From Candidatus Zhuqueibacterota bacterium (GTDB lineage Bacteria; Zhuqueibacterota; Zhuqueibacteria; Residuimicrobiales; Krinioviventaceae), in the NCBI GenBank assembly GCA_016928775.1, contig JAFGKD010000100.1:1-64000 (forward strand): 64,000 nucleotides of DNA, given 5' to 3'. Under the pieces are notes generated by a model. It had not been told where the DNA came from. It made no database searches and saw nothing but the letters and a program-made list of their open reading frames with translations. Shown piece by piece: positions 16,778-25,066 of the stretch. The translations under genes and the position numbers were made by a program. Each line of letters starts with the position of its first letter. Position 1 is the first letter of the stretch.

Positions 16778-17944
16778 ATGACAAAACAAATTGTATGTAT
16801 CTCCCAGCACTACTGGGATGATCGGTGGTTTCGAAAGCATCATTTTATGTCGCGGTTTGCGCGCGACGGCTATCGAATCGCTTTTGTGGAACCCTCCATT
16901 ACGCTTGTCAAAAAAGCACCGGAAGGCAAGGAGCACCTTGCCCAGCATGATCTTTTCGATGTCAAAGTTCATCAAAAAGACGAAAATATATTCATTCTCA
17001 AACCACCGAGGGCACTACCACTGTGGAACTATCCGGTGTTCTCAAAATTGGCCTTTGATTATTTTGCGAAAAAGGTGCAGAAAAAATTGCAGGAGCTTGG
17101 TTTTTCCAAGTTTATACTCTGGGATTATATCCCGCTGTGGGTGGATTCCCTGAAACATTTTGATTATAGCAGGCTGGTTTTTGATATTGCGGATAATTTA
17201 CCCGAATTTTATAAAGCGAACAAACTGAAATATTGGAATGTCAAACGGGCCTGCGATAAACTGGCGACTATGAGTGATTTGGTGCTGGTGTCAGCCTCCA
17301 GCCTGTACGATCAGTTCTTGCCGAAAACCAGGCAGCGTAATATCCACATCGCTCCCAATGGCTTTGATATGGATCGCTTCCGCCAATCCAATGGCGAGGT
17401 ACCGGAGGAGCTCAAAAATGTCAAAAAGCCGATTGTTGGCTTTATTGGCACAATTTTCCCATTTCTGGACTTTGATCTCATCAACTATGTTGTCGATAAT
17501 AATAAGGACAAAACCTTTGTTTTTGTTGGTGGGTGTGATGGCGCTGTTAAAGAACATTGGATGCCCATCACCGCAAAACCAAACGTTTTGTGGCTCGGCC
17601 GCAGGGCACCACAAACCATTCCGTCCTACATTCGTTTGTTTGATGTCTGTCTCAATCCATTTCGTGTCGATAGCATTTCGGAAGCTGTGAATCCCCTGAA
17701 AGCTTTTGAATATGTCGCCGCTGAAAAGCCGGTCGTGTCGGTTCGCATGCTGTCTTTGGAACGGGAAAAGATCGCGCAATATATCGAGTTTGCGAACGAT
17801 TATCAGGAATTTGATTTGAAATTAAATCGCATACTTGCCGAAAGAAAAAAGCCGAAAGTGGATGAGCACATTCTGTTGTCCTATACATGGGAGGAGATCT
17901 ATCAAAAGGTACACGAAGAGGTAGAAAGGTTGCTCGTCCAGTGA
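16778..17944 (+). CDS. Glycosyltransferase, GT-B fold (TuaH/GT4-like)
   Basis: 388 aa, no signal peptide. The N-terminal Rossmann half begins QIVCISQHYWDDRWFRKHHFMSRFA. The C-terminal half has VGFIGTIFPFLDFDLI, the VLWLGRRAPQTIPSYI strand-helix and the donor-binding NPLKAFEYVAAEKPVVS motif of GT4-like enzymes. It would transfer a sugar from an NDP-sugar to the growing lipid-linked repeat unit in the cytoplasm. The stop TGA overlaps the GTG start of the next gene. Donor and linkage are unknown. Confidence 0.85.
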   Translation: MTKQIVCISQHYWDDRWFRKHHFMSRFARDGYRIAFVEPSITLVKKAPEGKEHLAQHDLFDVKVHQKDENIFILKPPRALPLWNYPVFSKLAFDYFAKKVQKKLQELGFSKFILWDYIPLWVDSLKHFDYSRLVFDIADNLPEFYKANKLKYWNVKRACDKLATMSDLVLVSASSLYDQFLPKTRQRNIHIAPNGFDMDRFRQSNGEVPEELKNVKKPIVGFIGTIFPFLDFDLINYVVDNNKDKTFVFVGGCDGAVKEHWMPITAKPNVLWLGRRAPQTIPSYIRLFDVCLNPFRVDSISEAVNPLKAFEYVAAEKPVVSVRMLSLEREKIAQYIEFANDYQEFDLKLNRILAERKKPKVDEHILLSYTWEEIYQKVHEEVERLLVQ

Positions 17945-19080
17945 AAGTATTGATGCAAAATCGTTTCGATATGTTTGACACCGGCTATGGTGATCGGGTT
18001 CATTTTCTGAACTTGTACCAACATCTGAAAAAGCTGGGTGTGGACGTCGACTATTCCCTGGAATTGACACCGGATGTCTCGGGCTACGATCTGATCCATC
18101 TGTTCAACATCTCGCGATCCGACACCTATTTCCAGATGCAACATGCGAAAAAGTTTAATAAAAATGTTGTTTTGACCCCGATCAATATTTCCGTCAAGCT
18201 TGTTGCGGATTTGGCTCAAAGACAGGGATGTGGCGCGGGTGACAGGCTCGCAGCGCTTGTCAAAAAGAATCGTCTGATGCGCGAGATGGCTTTGGCAATA
18301 AAATTCCGGCGTCCGGCGCATCGGCGCGTCAAATCGCTCGAGTATGATACGAACAAACTTTTTAACGCCCAAAAACAGATTCTTCAAAACATTGATTACA
18401 TGTGTCCCGGATCGGCAGCCGAGGCGCGCATCATCCAGGAGTCATTTGGACTCTTGCCGCCCTATAAGGTAGTACATGTTGGCATCGATAATTTTTTCAC
18501 TTTAGCCACACCGGATGTTTTTTTATCAAAATACGGATTTTCGGATTTTGTGCTGTGCGTTGGCCTGGTTTCACCCTTGAAAAATCAGCTGGCGCTGATC
18601 AAGGCATTACAAGGGAGTGGGCTCAAGCTTGTTATCGCCGGAGCGTTTGGTAAGCCGGCGACCTATATCAGAAAATGCCGCGACGCTGCGCAGCAGGGCG
18701 ACGTTGTTTTCCTCGGGCATGTGGATCGGGCGCTGCTGGCTTCAGCCTACGCCGCCGCCAAAGTGCACGTCTTGCCGAGTTTTAGCGAAACCACCGGTCG
18801 CGCCACCTTTGAAGCTGCCCTCGCAGGAGCAACAATTGTTGTCAGCGATATTCCCGTACATCGGGAATATTGCCGCGATTTTGTCGAGTATTGTGATCCT
18901 TTGGCCATCGATTCGATTCGATCGGCGATCCTCAAAGCGTTTGCCAAATCCCGTACGCCCGACTTTGCAGCATTTATTCAAAAAAATTATTCCTGGGAAA
19001 AGATGGCGCACACCGTCGCTGGCGTATATGAGAAAGTCTTGTCAAAGAAATTGGCGCTGTCGAAAGTGGGAGTGATGTGA
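17941..19080 (+). CDS. Glycosyltransferase family 4-like protein
   Basis: About 379 aa from GTG 17941, chosen because it overlaps the previous stop (GTGA) and has GAAAGG 11 bases upstream; longer in-frame starts would run into the upstream gene. The protein has a GT-B arrangement: an N-terminal domain beginning VKVLMQNRFDMFDTGYGDRVH, then DFVLCVGLVSPLKNQLALIKAL, VVFLGHVDRALLASAYAAAKVHVLPS and the SETTGRATFEAALAGATIVVS motif with the conserved glutamates. It probably adds one sugar of the repeat unit. The HLFNISRSDTYFQMQHAKK region is typical of GT4 enzymes in such loci. Confidence 0.85.
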   Translation: MKVLMQNRFDMFDTGYGDRVHFLNLYQHLKKLGVDVDYSLELTPDVSGYDLIHLFNISRSDTYFQMQHAKKFNKNVVLTPINISVKLVADLAQRQGCGAGDRLAALVKKNRLMREMALAIKFRRPAHRRVKSLEYDTNKLFNAQKQILQNIDYMCPGSAAEARIIQESFGLLPPYKVVHVGIDNFFTLATPDVFLSKYGFSDFVLCVGLVSPLKNQLALIKALQGSGLKLVIAGAFGKPATYIRKCRDAAQQGDVVFLGHVDRALLASAYAAAKVHVLPSFSETTGRATFEAALAGATIVVSDIPVHREYCRDFVEYCDPLAIDSIRSAILKAFAKSRTPDFAAFIQKNYSWEKMAHTVAGVYEKVLSKKLALSKVGVM

Positions 19081-19084
19081 AACC

Positions 19085-20029
19085 ATGGCAGTATCAGTGG
19101 TCATTGTGAATTATAATGCCGGGCAGGCGATTATCGAGTGCATTGAATCGATTTTTTTTCAATCGTTTGCCGAACCAATTGAGATCATCGTGGTGGATAA
19201 TAATTCGCGTGATGGCAGCGTTGAAGCGATCGTCGAGCGTTGGCCGGGCGTGCACGTGATTCGTAATGCAGATAATCTGGGATTTGGCCGAGCTGCCAAC
19301 CTTGGCATCAAGGCGAGCAAATATCACTATGTTCTTTTGGCCAATCCGGATACAGCATTGGCACCCAATACCGTGCAAGAGCTTTATCAACAGCTAATGG
19401 CAGATGAAGACGTTTGGCTTTCAACATGCAAAATCGTCAATGAAAATGGCTCGATCAAACCTTCCTATAGCGGCGAACCCTCCTTGATACATTCATTTTT
19501 AGTCGCCACTGGCATCACAAGCGTTCTCAGAGGTTTGAACCTCACATCCCATCTGCTCAAATTGCCGAAAAAATTGCAGCACGAATCCATTGCACGTCGA
19601 CGGGAGTGCGATGATATCATTGAAGTGCCGGTGTCGCTGGGCGCTCTGATGTTTTTCAACAAGGAATACATCGCTCGAACAGGCTATTTTTCCGAAGATT
19701 ATTTCATGTATTGGGAGGATGTTGACCTCTCGTTAAAAATTCGCAAAGCCGGTGGTAAAATTATTTACAATGGTAAAACAGTCGTCACTCATAGAGGCGG
19801 TTCTTTCGAAACGGGTGTTTCCTCGCGCCAGGCTCTGCAGAGCATGGTCAATCATTATTACAACAGCGAACGAATTTTTTGGCAAAAGAATTTTCATAAA
19901 GTGACTGCCTGGCAAGCGCATGTGCTGTTGAATGTCGGCTTGTTCATAAGAAAACTCGTGCATCTCGTTCTGCCCCCAAAGCATAAATGTCTTGTTCCAT
20001 TACCGGATTTTTCACTTGTAAGACAATAG
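19085..20029 (+). CDS. GT2-family glycosyltransferase (rhamnosyltransferase-like)
   Basis: 314 aa, GT-A fold. It shows VSVVIVNYNAGQAIIECIESI at the N-terminus, IVVDNNSRDGS for nucleotide binding, LLANPDTAL near the metal site and a late FFNKEYIARTGYFSEDYFMYWEDVDLSLKIRKAGG segment, the typical layout of WbbL-type rhamnosyl- and related transferases. The enzyme is cytoplasmic and acts on the lipid-linked acceptor. It starts four bases after the previous stop. The sugar it transfers cannot be told from the sequence. Confidence 0.88.
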   Translation: MAVSVVIVNYNAGQAIIECIESIFFQSFAEPIEIIVVDNNSRDGSVEAIVERWPGVHVIRNADNLGFGRAANLGIKASKYHYVLLANPDTALAPNTVQELYQQLMADEDVWLSTCKIVNENGSIKPSYSGEPSLIHSFLVATGITSVLRGLNLTSHLLKLPKKLQHESIARRRECDDIIEVPVSLGALMFFNKEYIARTGYFSEDYFMYWEDVDLSLKIRKAGGKIIYNGKTVVTHRGGSFETGVSSRQALQSMVNHYYNSERIFWQKNFHKVTAWQAHVLLNVGLFIRKLVHLVLPPKHKCLVPLPDFSLVRQ

Positions 20030-20032
20030 ACG

Positions 20033-21220
20033 ATGACCATGAAAAGAAATCCCAAATCAGTTTTAGCCATTGCGTTCAAATACTATTATCAAGATCCGCG
20101 AATACAACGACAACTCAAAGCCCTGGTTCAGGATGGTTATGTTGTCGACTTTATTTGTCCGCATGACGAGCACGTTGTTTACCCGAATATAAAGAATCTT
20201 CATTTTATTAAAATTAACGTCAAAAAAAAGCGGGCCAGCAAGCTCAGATACATGTTTGAATATTTGTCGTTTTTTACCCTCACGACGTTAAAATGCATCA
20301 TACTCGATTTCAAAAAAAAATACGGCTTGATCCAGATATTTGTCATGCCAGAGCTGCTGGCGTTTTGTGTGGCGATCCCAAGACTATTTGGTGTCAGAGT
20401 GCTCATGGATTGGGAAGATCCGGCTTATGAAGTCTATTTGTCAAAATTTCAAAATAAAAAAAGTCTGTTCAGCTTTTTTCTGCAAGTCATAGAGCGATAC
20501 GCCATCAAAATGGTGGATGAAATTATCACACCCAATGAAGGATTTGTGAGAGCATTTGTCGCGCGCGGCTGTCCGCGTGAGAAACTAAACATCATCACCA
20601 ATTCGCCAGAAAGTGATATTTTTGATCCGCAAAAAGTCAACGTATTCAAATCGCAAAATGGTCAGTATACCATTCTTTATACTGGCACAATAACAAAGCG
20701 TCAAGGACTTGATATCGCTTTTAGAGCGTTACGGAACCTGAAGGATAAATCAAATCGATTTCGTATGGTTGTTGTAGGTGATGGTGAGTTTTGGCCGGAG
20801 GCGCAGCGGGTGGCGTTGGATCTGGATGTGTATGATCATGTCAATTATCTGGGTCGAGTTCCCCTGGAGACTATTCCCAAACTTATTCTCGAAAGTGATG
20901 TGGGTTTGATACCGAATCGAAACGAACCGTTCACCCGCATCAATTTTCCAACCAGAATTCTTGAACACGCAGCTATGCGAGTGCCGATTGCCGCGCCAGA
21001 ATTGCCAGGTATTCTGGATTATGTCGATGACAGTTCTGTGTGCCTTTTCGAACCGGAAAACGCTGAGGCAATGGCCAATGCCATTTTTGAGTTGAGCCGT
21101 AATCCAGTCAAGCAACAACAACTGACTGAAAATGCCTACAAAATTTACCAGCAAATGACATGGGAACGCATGAAAGAGGAATATTTACAGATTGTCAAGA
21201 ATGTGATCGCCGGAAAATGA
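20033..21220 (+). CDS. Glycosyltransferase family 4 protein
   Basis: 395 aa. The N-terminal half has LAIAFKYYYQDPRIQRQLKALVQDGYVVDFIC and a MDWEDPAYEVYL motif. The C-terminal half has YTILYTGTITKRQGLDIAFRALRNL, VVVGDGEFWPEAQRVALDL and the donor-site segment NFPTRILEHAAMRVPIAAPELPG. This is a GT-B glycosyltransferase for repeat-unit assembly. The start may be ATG 20033 or ATG 20039; no clear ribosome site separates them. Its last bases (ATGA) overlap the start of the following gene. Confidence 0.87.
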   Translation: MTMKRNPKSVLAIAFKYYYQDPRIQRQLKALVQDGYVVDFICPHDEHVVYPNIKNLHFIKINVKKKRASKLRYMFEYLSFFTLTTLKCIILDFKKKYGLIQIFVMPELLAFCVAIPRLFGVRVLMDWEDPAYEVYLSKFQNKKSLFSFFLQVIERYAIKMVDEIITPNEGFVRAFVARGCPREKLNIITNSPESDIFDPQKVNVFKSQNGQYTILYTGTITKRQGLDIAFRALRNLKDKSNRFRMVVVGDGEFWPEAQRVALDLDVYDHVNYLGRVPLETIPKLILESDVGLIPNRNEPFTRINFPTRILEHAAMRVPIAAPELPGILDYVDDSSVCLFEPENAEAMANAIFELSRNPVKQQQLTENAYKIYQQMTWERMKEEYLQIVKNVIAGK

Positions 21221-23208
21221 ACATAAAAGCAAAATCATTTTTTTATTTTCTTTTTCTAGTCTGTTTGTCGATTTTCAACCAGGCACACACCGCAGATGTG
21301 ATGTATGTCACTTTTAAAGCCGATACATCACAGCAGAAGCTCATTGAAAATGTATGTGACTTTTATGGATTGAACCTGCGTTATTTCATCCTTGATGAAA
21401 CAGATGAGCTTTTGCCGGCGCTTCGGCACTGTTCACCGATGAGTCTCATCCTGTCGCAGAGTGCCATCGATGCGTCGACGAGAGAGCAGGTGGATGACAT
21501 CGTTTTATTCGCCGCGGCAGAGAATATCAAGATTTTGCTGTGGAATCTCGAATCAAAAAATGCACCTGGTCTGTCCTTCTGGTCTGACGGTTTGGTCAAC
21601 GGGATTCGTTCAGTTGGGCAAATGCTGCCGGAGTATACCCTCCGGTTTTGCGAAGACAAAGAGACTAATGGGGAATTGAGTGGTCAACAAGCGCCGTTCG
21701 AATTCTTTTCCAATTATTCAATGAATTGTCTGAATGTGAGCGATTCGCAACGATTCAACCTGTTAGCGCAGCTTGATTCGCCTGAGAAGAGCCATCCTCT
21801 GTTTGGTTATGCTACAGTCAAAGGTGCGAATATCTTTTTACAAGCGCGGATTCAACCTGACAGCCTGTCAGCAGTGAAAGTATACCGGCGCCTTGCCGAA
21901 TTGAACCGGGCATGGCAAATTCTTCCACTTTTGATCTACTTGAGGTATTCTTGTGGTGAATTTTGCTGGCACCGACCGTATGATGTTGCCAATCTCACAA
22001 TTGATGATCCATGGCTCACTGAACCATATGGAGCATTGAGCTTTCGCGGGCTGCTCGATGAAATGAAATCCTGTCGTTTTTTCACCACCATCGCGTATAT
22101 ACCATGGAATTATGACCGCTACGAACAAGATATGGTCGACCTGTTTCAGGAAAACCGCGACTTTTATTCCATCTGCTACCATGGCAATAATCACGATCAT
22201 CGAGAATTTGATCGTTACGCCGATGCGGAAAAAGGGATAGCCGGCAAAACACTGGCTCAACATGACAGTTTGATACAACAAGCCTGGGCCAGAATGGCGC
22301 TATTCTCCCAGTCGACCGGTCTTTCTGTAGAGCCTGTTTTTGTTTTCCCACACGGCATTGCGCCGCAACAGACATTGCGGGCTCTGAAAAAAAACAACTT
22401 TTGGGCAACATCCAATTATGGCCATGTGCCTCGGGGGGAAATCAAACCTGATGATCTAGTTTTCTGGCTCAGATCAGTCACTTTGAAATATAGTGGTTTT
22501 CCAAGTCTGAATCGTTACTATCCGCACGAGCGCACTGCTTTTGATGTGGCGCTTGACCTGTTTCTTGACAATCCAGTGCTGTTTTTTCATCATCAGGACC
22601 TTTTCTATTCGGGGATGGATGCTTTTAGTCCAACTGCGAGAATGGTCAATAAAGTTCAACCGAACGTAAAATGGCGCGGTTTGGGAGAGGTGAGTTCATC
22701 CCTCTTTTTGCAGAAAAAGCAGGATGAAACTGACTGGGATATAAATATGATGTCACCTGCTGTCATCCTCTCCAATGATAGTCATGTTCAAATGAGTTAC
22801 GCCATTAAAAAATATGAACCGACAAACGACGCTATCGACTCGATCACTATCAATTCAGAAAAGATCACAGCGGAACGGGACGAGGAATTTTTGGAATTTC
22901 AGGTCAAACTTGCGCCAAAATCAAGTGCGACTATTATAATCTCCTATAAAAATCATTCCGATCTGTCAGCTATTGATGTGTCCAGGGTGGACAAAAGGGT
23001 ACATTATCTGCGGAAAATTTCAGACATACGCGATCTTGTATTGTCAAGAAACGTTATCGGGAGAAAAATTATCGCATATTATTACGCTGATAATCAGTCA
23101 AAAAAAGAGCTGATTATCGCCATAACGCTTTTTTTGCTGCTGATCGTAGTGGCGGGTGCACTGGCGATGTATTTAGGAAAAAGACGGCGACGAAAGCATC
23201 GCAGATAA
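21217..23208 (+). CDS. Exported deacetylase-like protein with C-terminal membrane anchor
   Basis: About 663 aa from ATG 21217, which overlaps the previous stop and opens a signal peptide (ending NQAHTA). Residues 26-220 resemble a Rossmann/GATase-like region (DVMYVTFKADTSQQKLIENVC). The middle has a NodB-like pattern: LTIDDPWLTEPYG, FFTTIAYIPWNYD and CYHGNNHDH, with Asp-Asp and His residues placed as in polysaccharide deacetylases. After a beta-rich part the chain ends in one membrane helix and a polybasic tail (KRRRRKHRR). It is probably held in the inner membrane with its body in the periplasm, and may deacetylate or bind the polymer. The family call is moderate. Confidence 0.65.
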   Translation: MNIKAKSFFYFLFLVCLSIFNQAHTADVMYVTFKADTSQQKLIENVCDFYGLNLRYFILDETDELLPALRHCSPMSLILSQSAIDASTREQVDDIVLFAAAENIKILLWNLESKNAPGLSFWSDGLVNGIRSVGQMLPEYTLRFCEDKETNGELSGQQAPFEFFSNYSMNCLNVSDSQRFNLLAQLDSPEKSHPLFGYATVKGANIFLQARIQPDSLSAVKVYRRLAELNRAWQILPLLIYLRYSCGEFCWHRPYDVANLTIDDPWLTEPYGALSFRGLLDEMKSCRFFTTIAYIPWNYDRYEQDMVDLFQENRDFYSICYHGNNHDHREFDRYADAEKGIAGKTLAQHDSLIQQAWARMALFSQSTGLSVEPVFVFPHGIAPQQTLRALKKNNFWATSNYGHVPRGEIKPDDLVFWLRSVTLKYSGFPSLNRYYPHERTAFDVALDLFLDNPVLFFHHQDLFYSGMDAFSPTARMVNKVQPNVKWRGLGEVSSSLFLQKKQDETDWDINMMSPAVILSNDSHVQMSYAIKKYEPTNDAIDSITINSEKITAERDEEFLEFQVKLAPKSSATIIISYKNHSDLSAIDVSRVDKRVHYLRKISDIRDLVLSRNVIGRKIIAYYYADNQSKKELIIAITLFLLLIVVAGALAMYLGKRRRRKHRR

Positions 23209-23216
23209 TAGCTCCC

Positions 23217-24656
23217 ATGCAAAAAGAACTCTCAAAAGATTCAGCAGTCTATTTTTCGTCCTTTATCATTCAATCCATCATCGGGATTCTCTCCATTCCA
23301 ATTATCACCAATCTTGTCTCGCCGGATCAATACGGTAGTTATGTACTGATTTTATCCACCGCCAATTTATTGGCCATGATAAGCACTGGATGGATCGGTG
23401 CCTCGATCCTGCGATACTATAATCGTTACCAGGATGGAAGGCCTAAAAATTTTAATACGAGTATATTTATTTTAGCGGCAGTTGCATCCCTGCTCAGTCT
23501 CGCCATGGCAGCACTTTTTCTGCTATTCGACCATGGTTTTTTATCCACCGATTTACTCCTATTGGGGCTTTTGTTATTCCTTGGTATTGCCTGGTATAAC
23601 ATGGTTGGCTATTTCCCGCGAGCACGGCAGCACGTGATGCAATTTACCCTTGTTAAGATTTTAAACAATATCCTTGGCATTTTGCTCGGCATTGGTCTTT
23701 GCACCTTTTACAAAATGGGCATTGATGGTCTGCTTTGGGGACTTGTTGTGAGCAATTACCTCTCATTTTTTCTGTTGTCTTTTTTTTCCAAGCTCGGTTT
23801 TACACTATCGCATATACAAGAATCCGTTGGTATAGGCAGAGAAGTCGTGCGCTATGGGTTGCCGTTGATCCTCGTCAATGCCATGAGCTGGATGCTGGTC
23901 TGGTCGGACAGGTATATCCTGGGATTATTAAAAGATAACATACAGGTTGGCATTTACTCGGCAAGTTACGCATTGGCGGATAAAAGCATGGTCGCTATCG
24001 TCACGGTTTTTAAATTGGCAGCATTACCTATTGCCTTTAAGATTTGGGAGACGAAATCAAAGGTCGAAAGCCAGGTCTTTGTCGGGGAGCTTGCTCGTTT
24101 TTTCCTCCTCGTTTGTATGCCGCTTTTAGCTCTTTTGAATGTATTGGCAGAACCCATCGTACAGATCATGACGGAACAGCAATACCATGAGGGCTATAAA
24201 ATTATCCCGTTCATTTCTATTGGCAGTTTTTTATTTGGCCTGCAGGTGCTTTATTCTATTGGTTTGTCATTTTATCAAAAAACGAAATGGATCATGTACT
24301 ACAATGCGCTTGCAATTATTATTAATGTTTTTCTCAATATTATTTATATTCCCCGCTTTGGATATATGGCTGCCGCTGCGTCAACTTTTGTCACTTACCT
24401 GCTTATGTTTGTGATTTCTGTTTTTGCGTCGCGACGTTTTTTTACATGGACATTTCCTATAGCCTCTTTCGTTCGGATTGGTTTGGCTGCTTTATTTATG
24501 TCGTTAACCATCCAGATCATTTTCCGACTTTTGAGCGTACCTGTCATCGTCTCTTTGCTCCTGGCGATGGCAGGAGGTCTCGTCTCCTACGTAGCGAGCT
24601 TGATTTATCTGGGTGAGCTAAAAATCGCTGAAATTTACAAAATTCTTCGCGCGTGA
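23217..24656 (+). CDS. Oligosaccharide flippase (Wzx-like, MOP superfamily, locus 1)
   Basis: 479 aa with about 14 hydrophobic helices. The N-terminus (SSFIIQSIIGILSIPIITNLVSPDQYGSYVLILS) and the VRYGLPLILVNAMSWMLVWSDRYILG segment are typical of polysaccharide transporters of the RfbX/Wzx type. It would move the undecaprenyl-linked repeat unit from the inner to the outer leaflet of the inner membrane, feeding Wzy (15320). It is the last clear gene of locus 1. Its stop TGA overlaps a possible GTG start of a small frame. Confidence 0.9.
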   Translation: MQKELSKDSAVYFSSFIIQSIIGILSIPIITNLVSPDQYGSYVLILSTANLLAMISTGWIGASILRYYNRYQDGRPKNFNTSIFILAAVASLLSLAMAALFLLFDHGFLSTDLLLLGLLLFLGIAWYNMVGYFPRARQHVMQFTLVKILNNILGILLGIGLCTFYKMGIDGLLWGLVVSNYLSFFLLSFFSKLGFTLSHIQESVGIGREVVRYGLPLILVNAMSWMLVWSDRYILGLLKDNIQVGIYSASYALADKSMVAIVTVFKLAALPIAFKIWETKSKVESQVFVGELARFFLLVCMPLLALLNVLAEPIVQIMTEQQYHEGYKIIPFISIGSFLFGLQVLYSIGLSFYQKTKWIMYYNALAIIINVFLNIIYIPRFGYMAAAASTFVTYLLMFVISVFASRRFFTWTFPIASFVRIGLAALFMSLTIQIIFRLLSVPVIVSLLLAMAGGLVSYVASLIYLGELKIAEIYKILRA

Positions 24657-24883
24657 AAAGAATATTCGCTTTTTTGTTTCTGATTGGGCGCTCCTTTTGT
24701 CTCTGTTTACCAGGCACCACAAGTTGTTTTTATAATGCTGTGAGATTGACCAATTCGAGGGGCATCTTTGACCAACAGCGTGAACATATTAAGGAATTCT
24801 TACGACGTCTATTTGGCTTTTTTGCGGTTGTTGAGGGACAAAAATCATTCAGGCTAAAAATTGACCAACTTGTAAGTAATTGA
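24653..24883 (+). CDS. Possible small protein after the flippase (doubtful)
   Basis: A 76-aa frame beginning with GTG in a GTGA overlap with the flippase stop. It opens with a hydrophobic stretch containing three Cys (FLFLIGRSFCLCLPGTTSC) and continues with a basic, helix-like part (REHIKEFLRRLFGFFAVVEG). Nothing in it is recognised. The overlap geometry supports translation, but there is no independent evidence, and it may be non-coding readthrough. Confidence 0.25.
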   Translation: MKRIFAFLFLIGRSFCLCLPGTTSCFYNAVRLTNSRGIFDQQREHIKEFLRRLFGFFAVVEGQKSFRLKIDQLVSN

Positions 24884-25066
24884 AATTGTGGCGATTAAGG
24901 TGCAGATAAAGATAAAAACCGATGGATGAGGTGATGTGAATAATTACTGGCAGAGACATCGAATGAGCTCGACAGCCAATAAAATGAATAATGTGGCCGA
25001 TCCTGGCATTGCACTTGCTTGGGCAATCAGGAAATCGCGCTAATCTGCACACAAGAGGAGATGCTC
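24657..25066. other. 410-base stretch without a confident gene
   Basis: Between the flippase stop and the start of the beta-helix gene. Apart from the doubtful 76-aa frame (24653-24883) I see no convincing gene. A strong AAGAGGAG ribosome site at 25053-25060 serves the next gene. The promoter of the beta-helix gene is probably in 24884-25050, but no clear -35/-10 pair stands out. No tRNA or strong terminator hairpin was seen. Confidence 0.6.
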
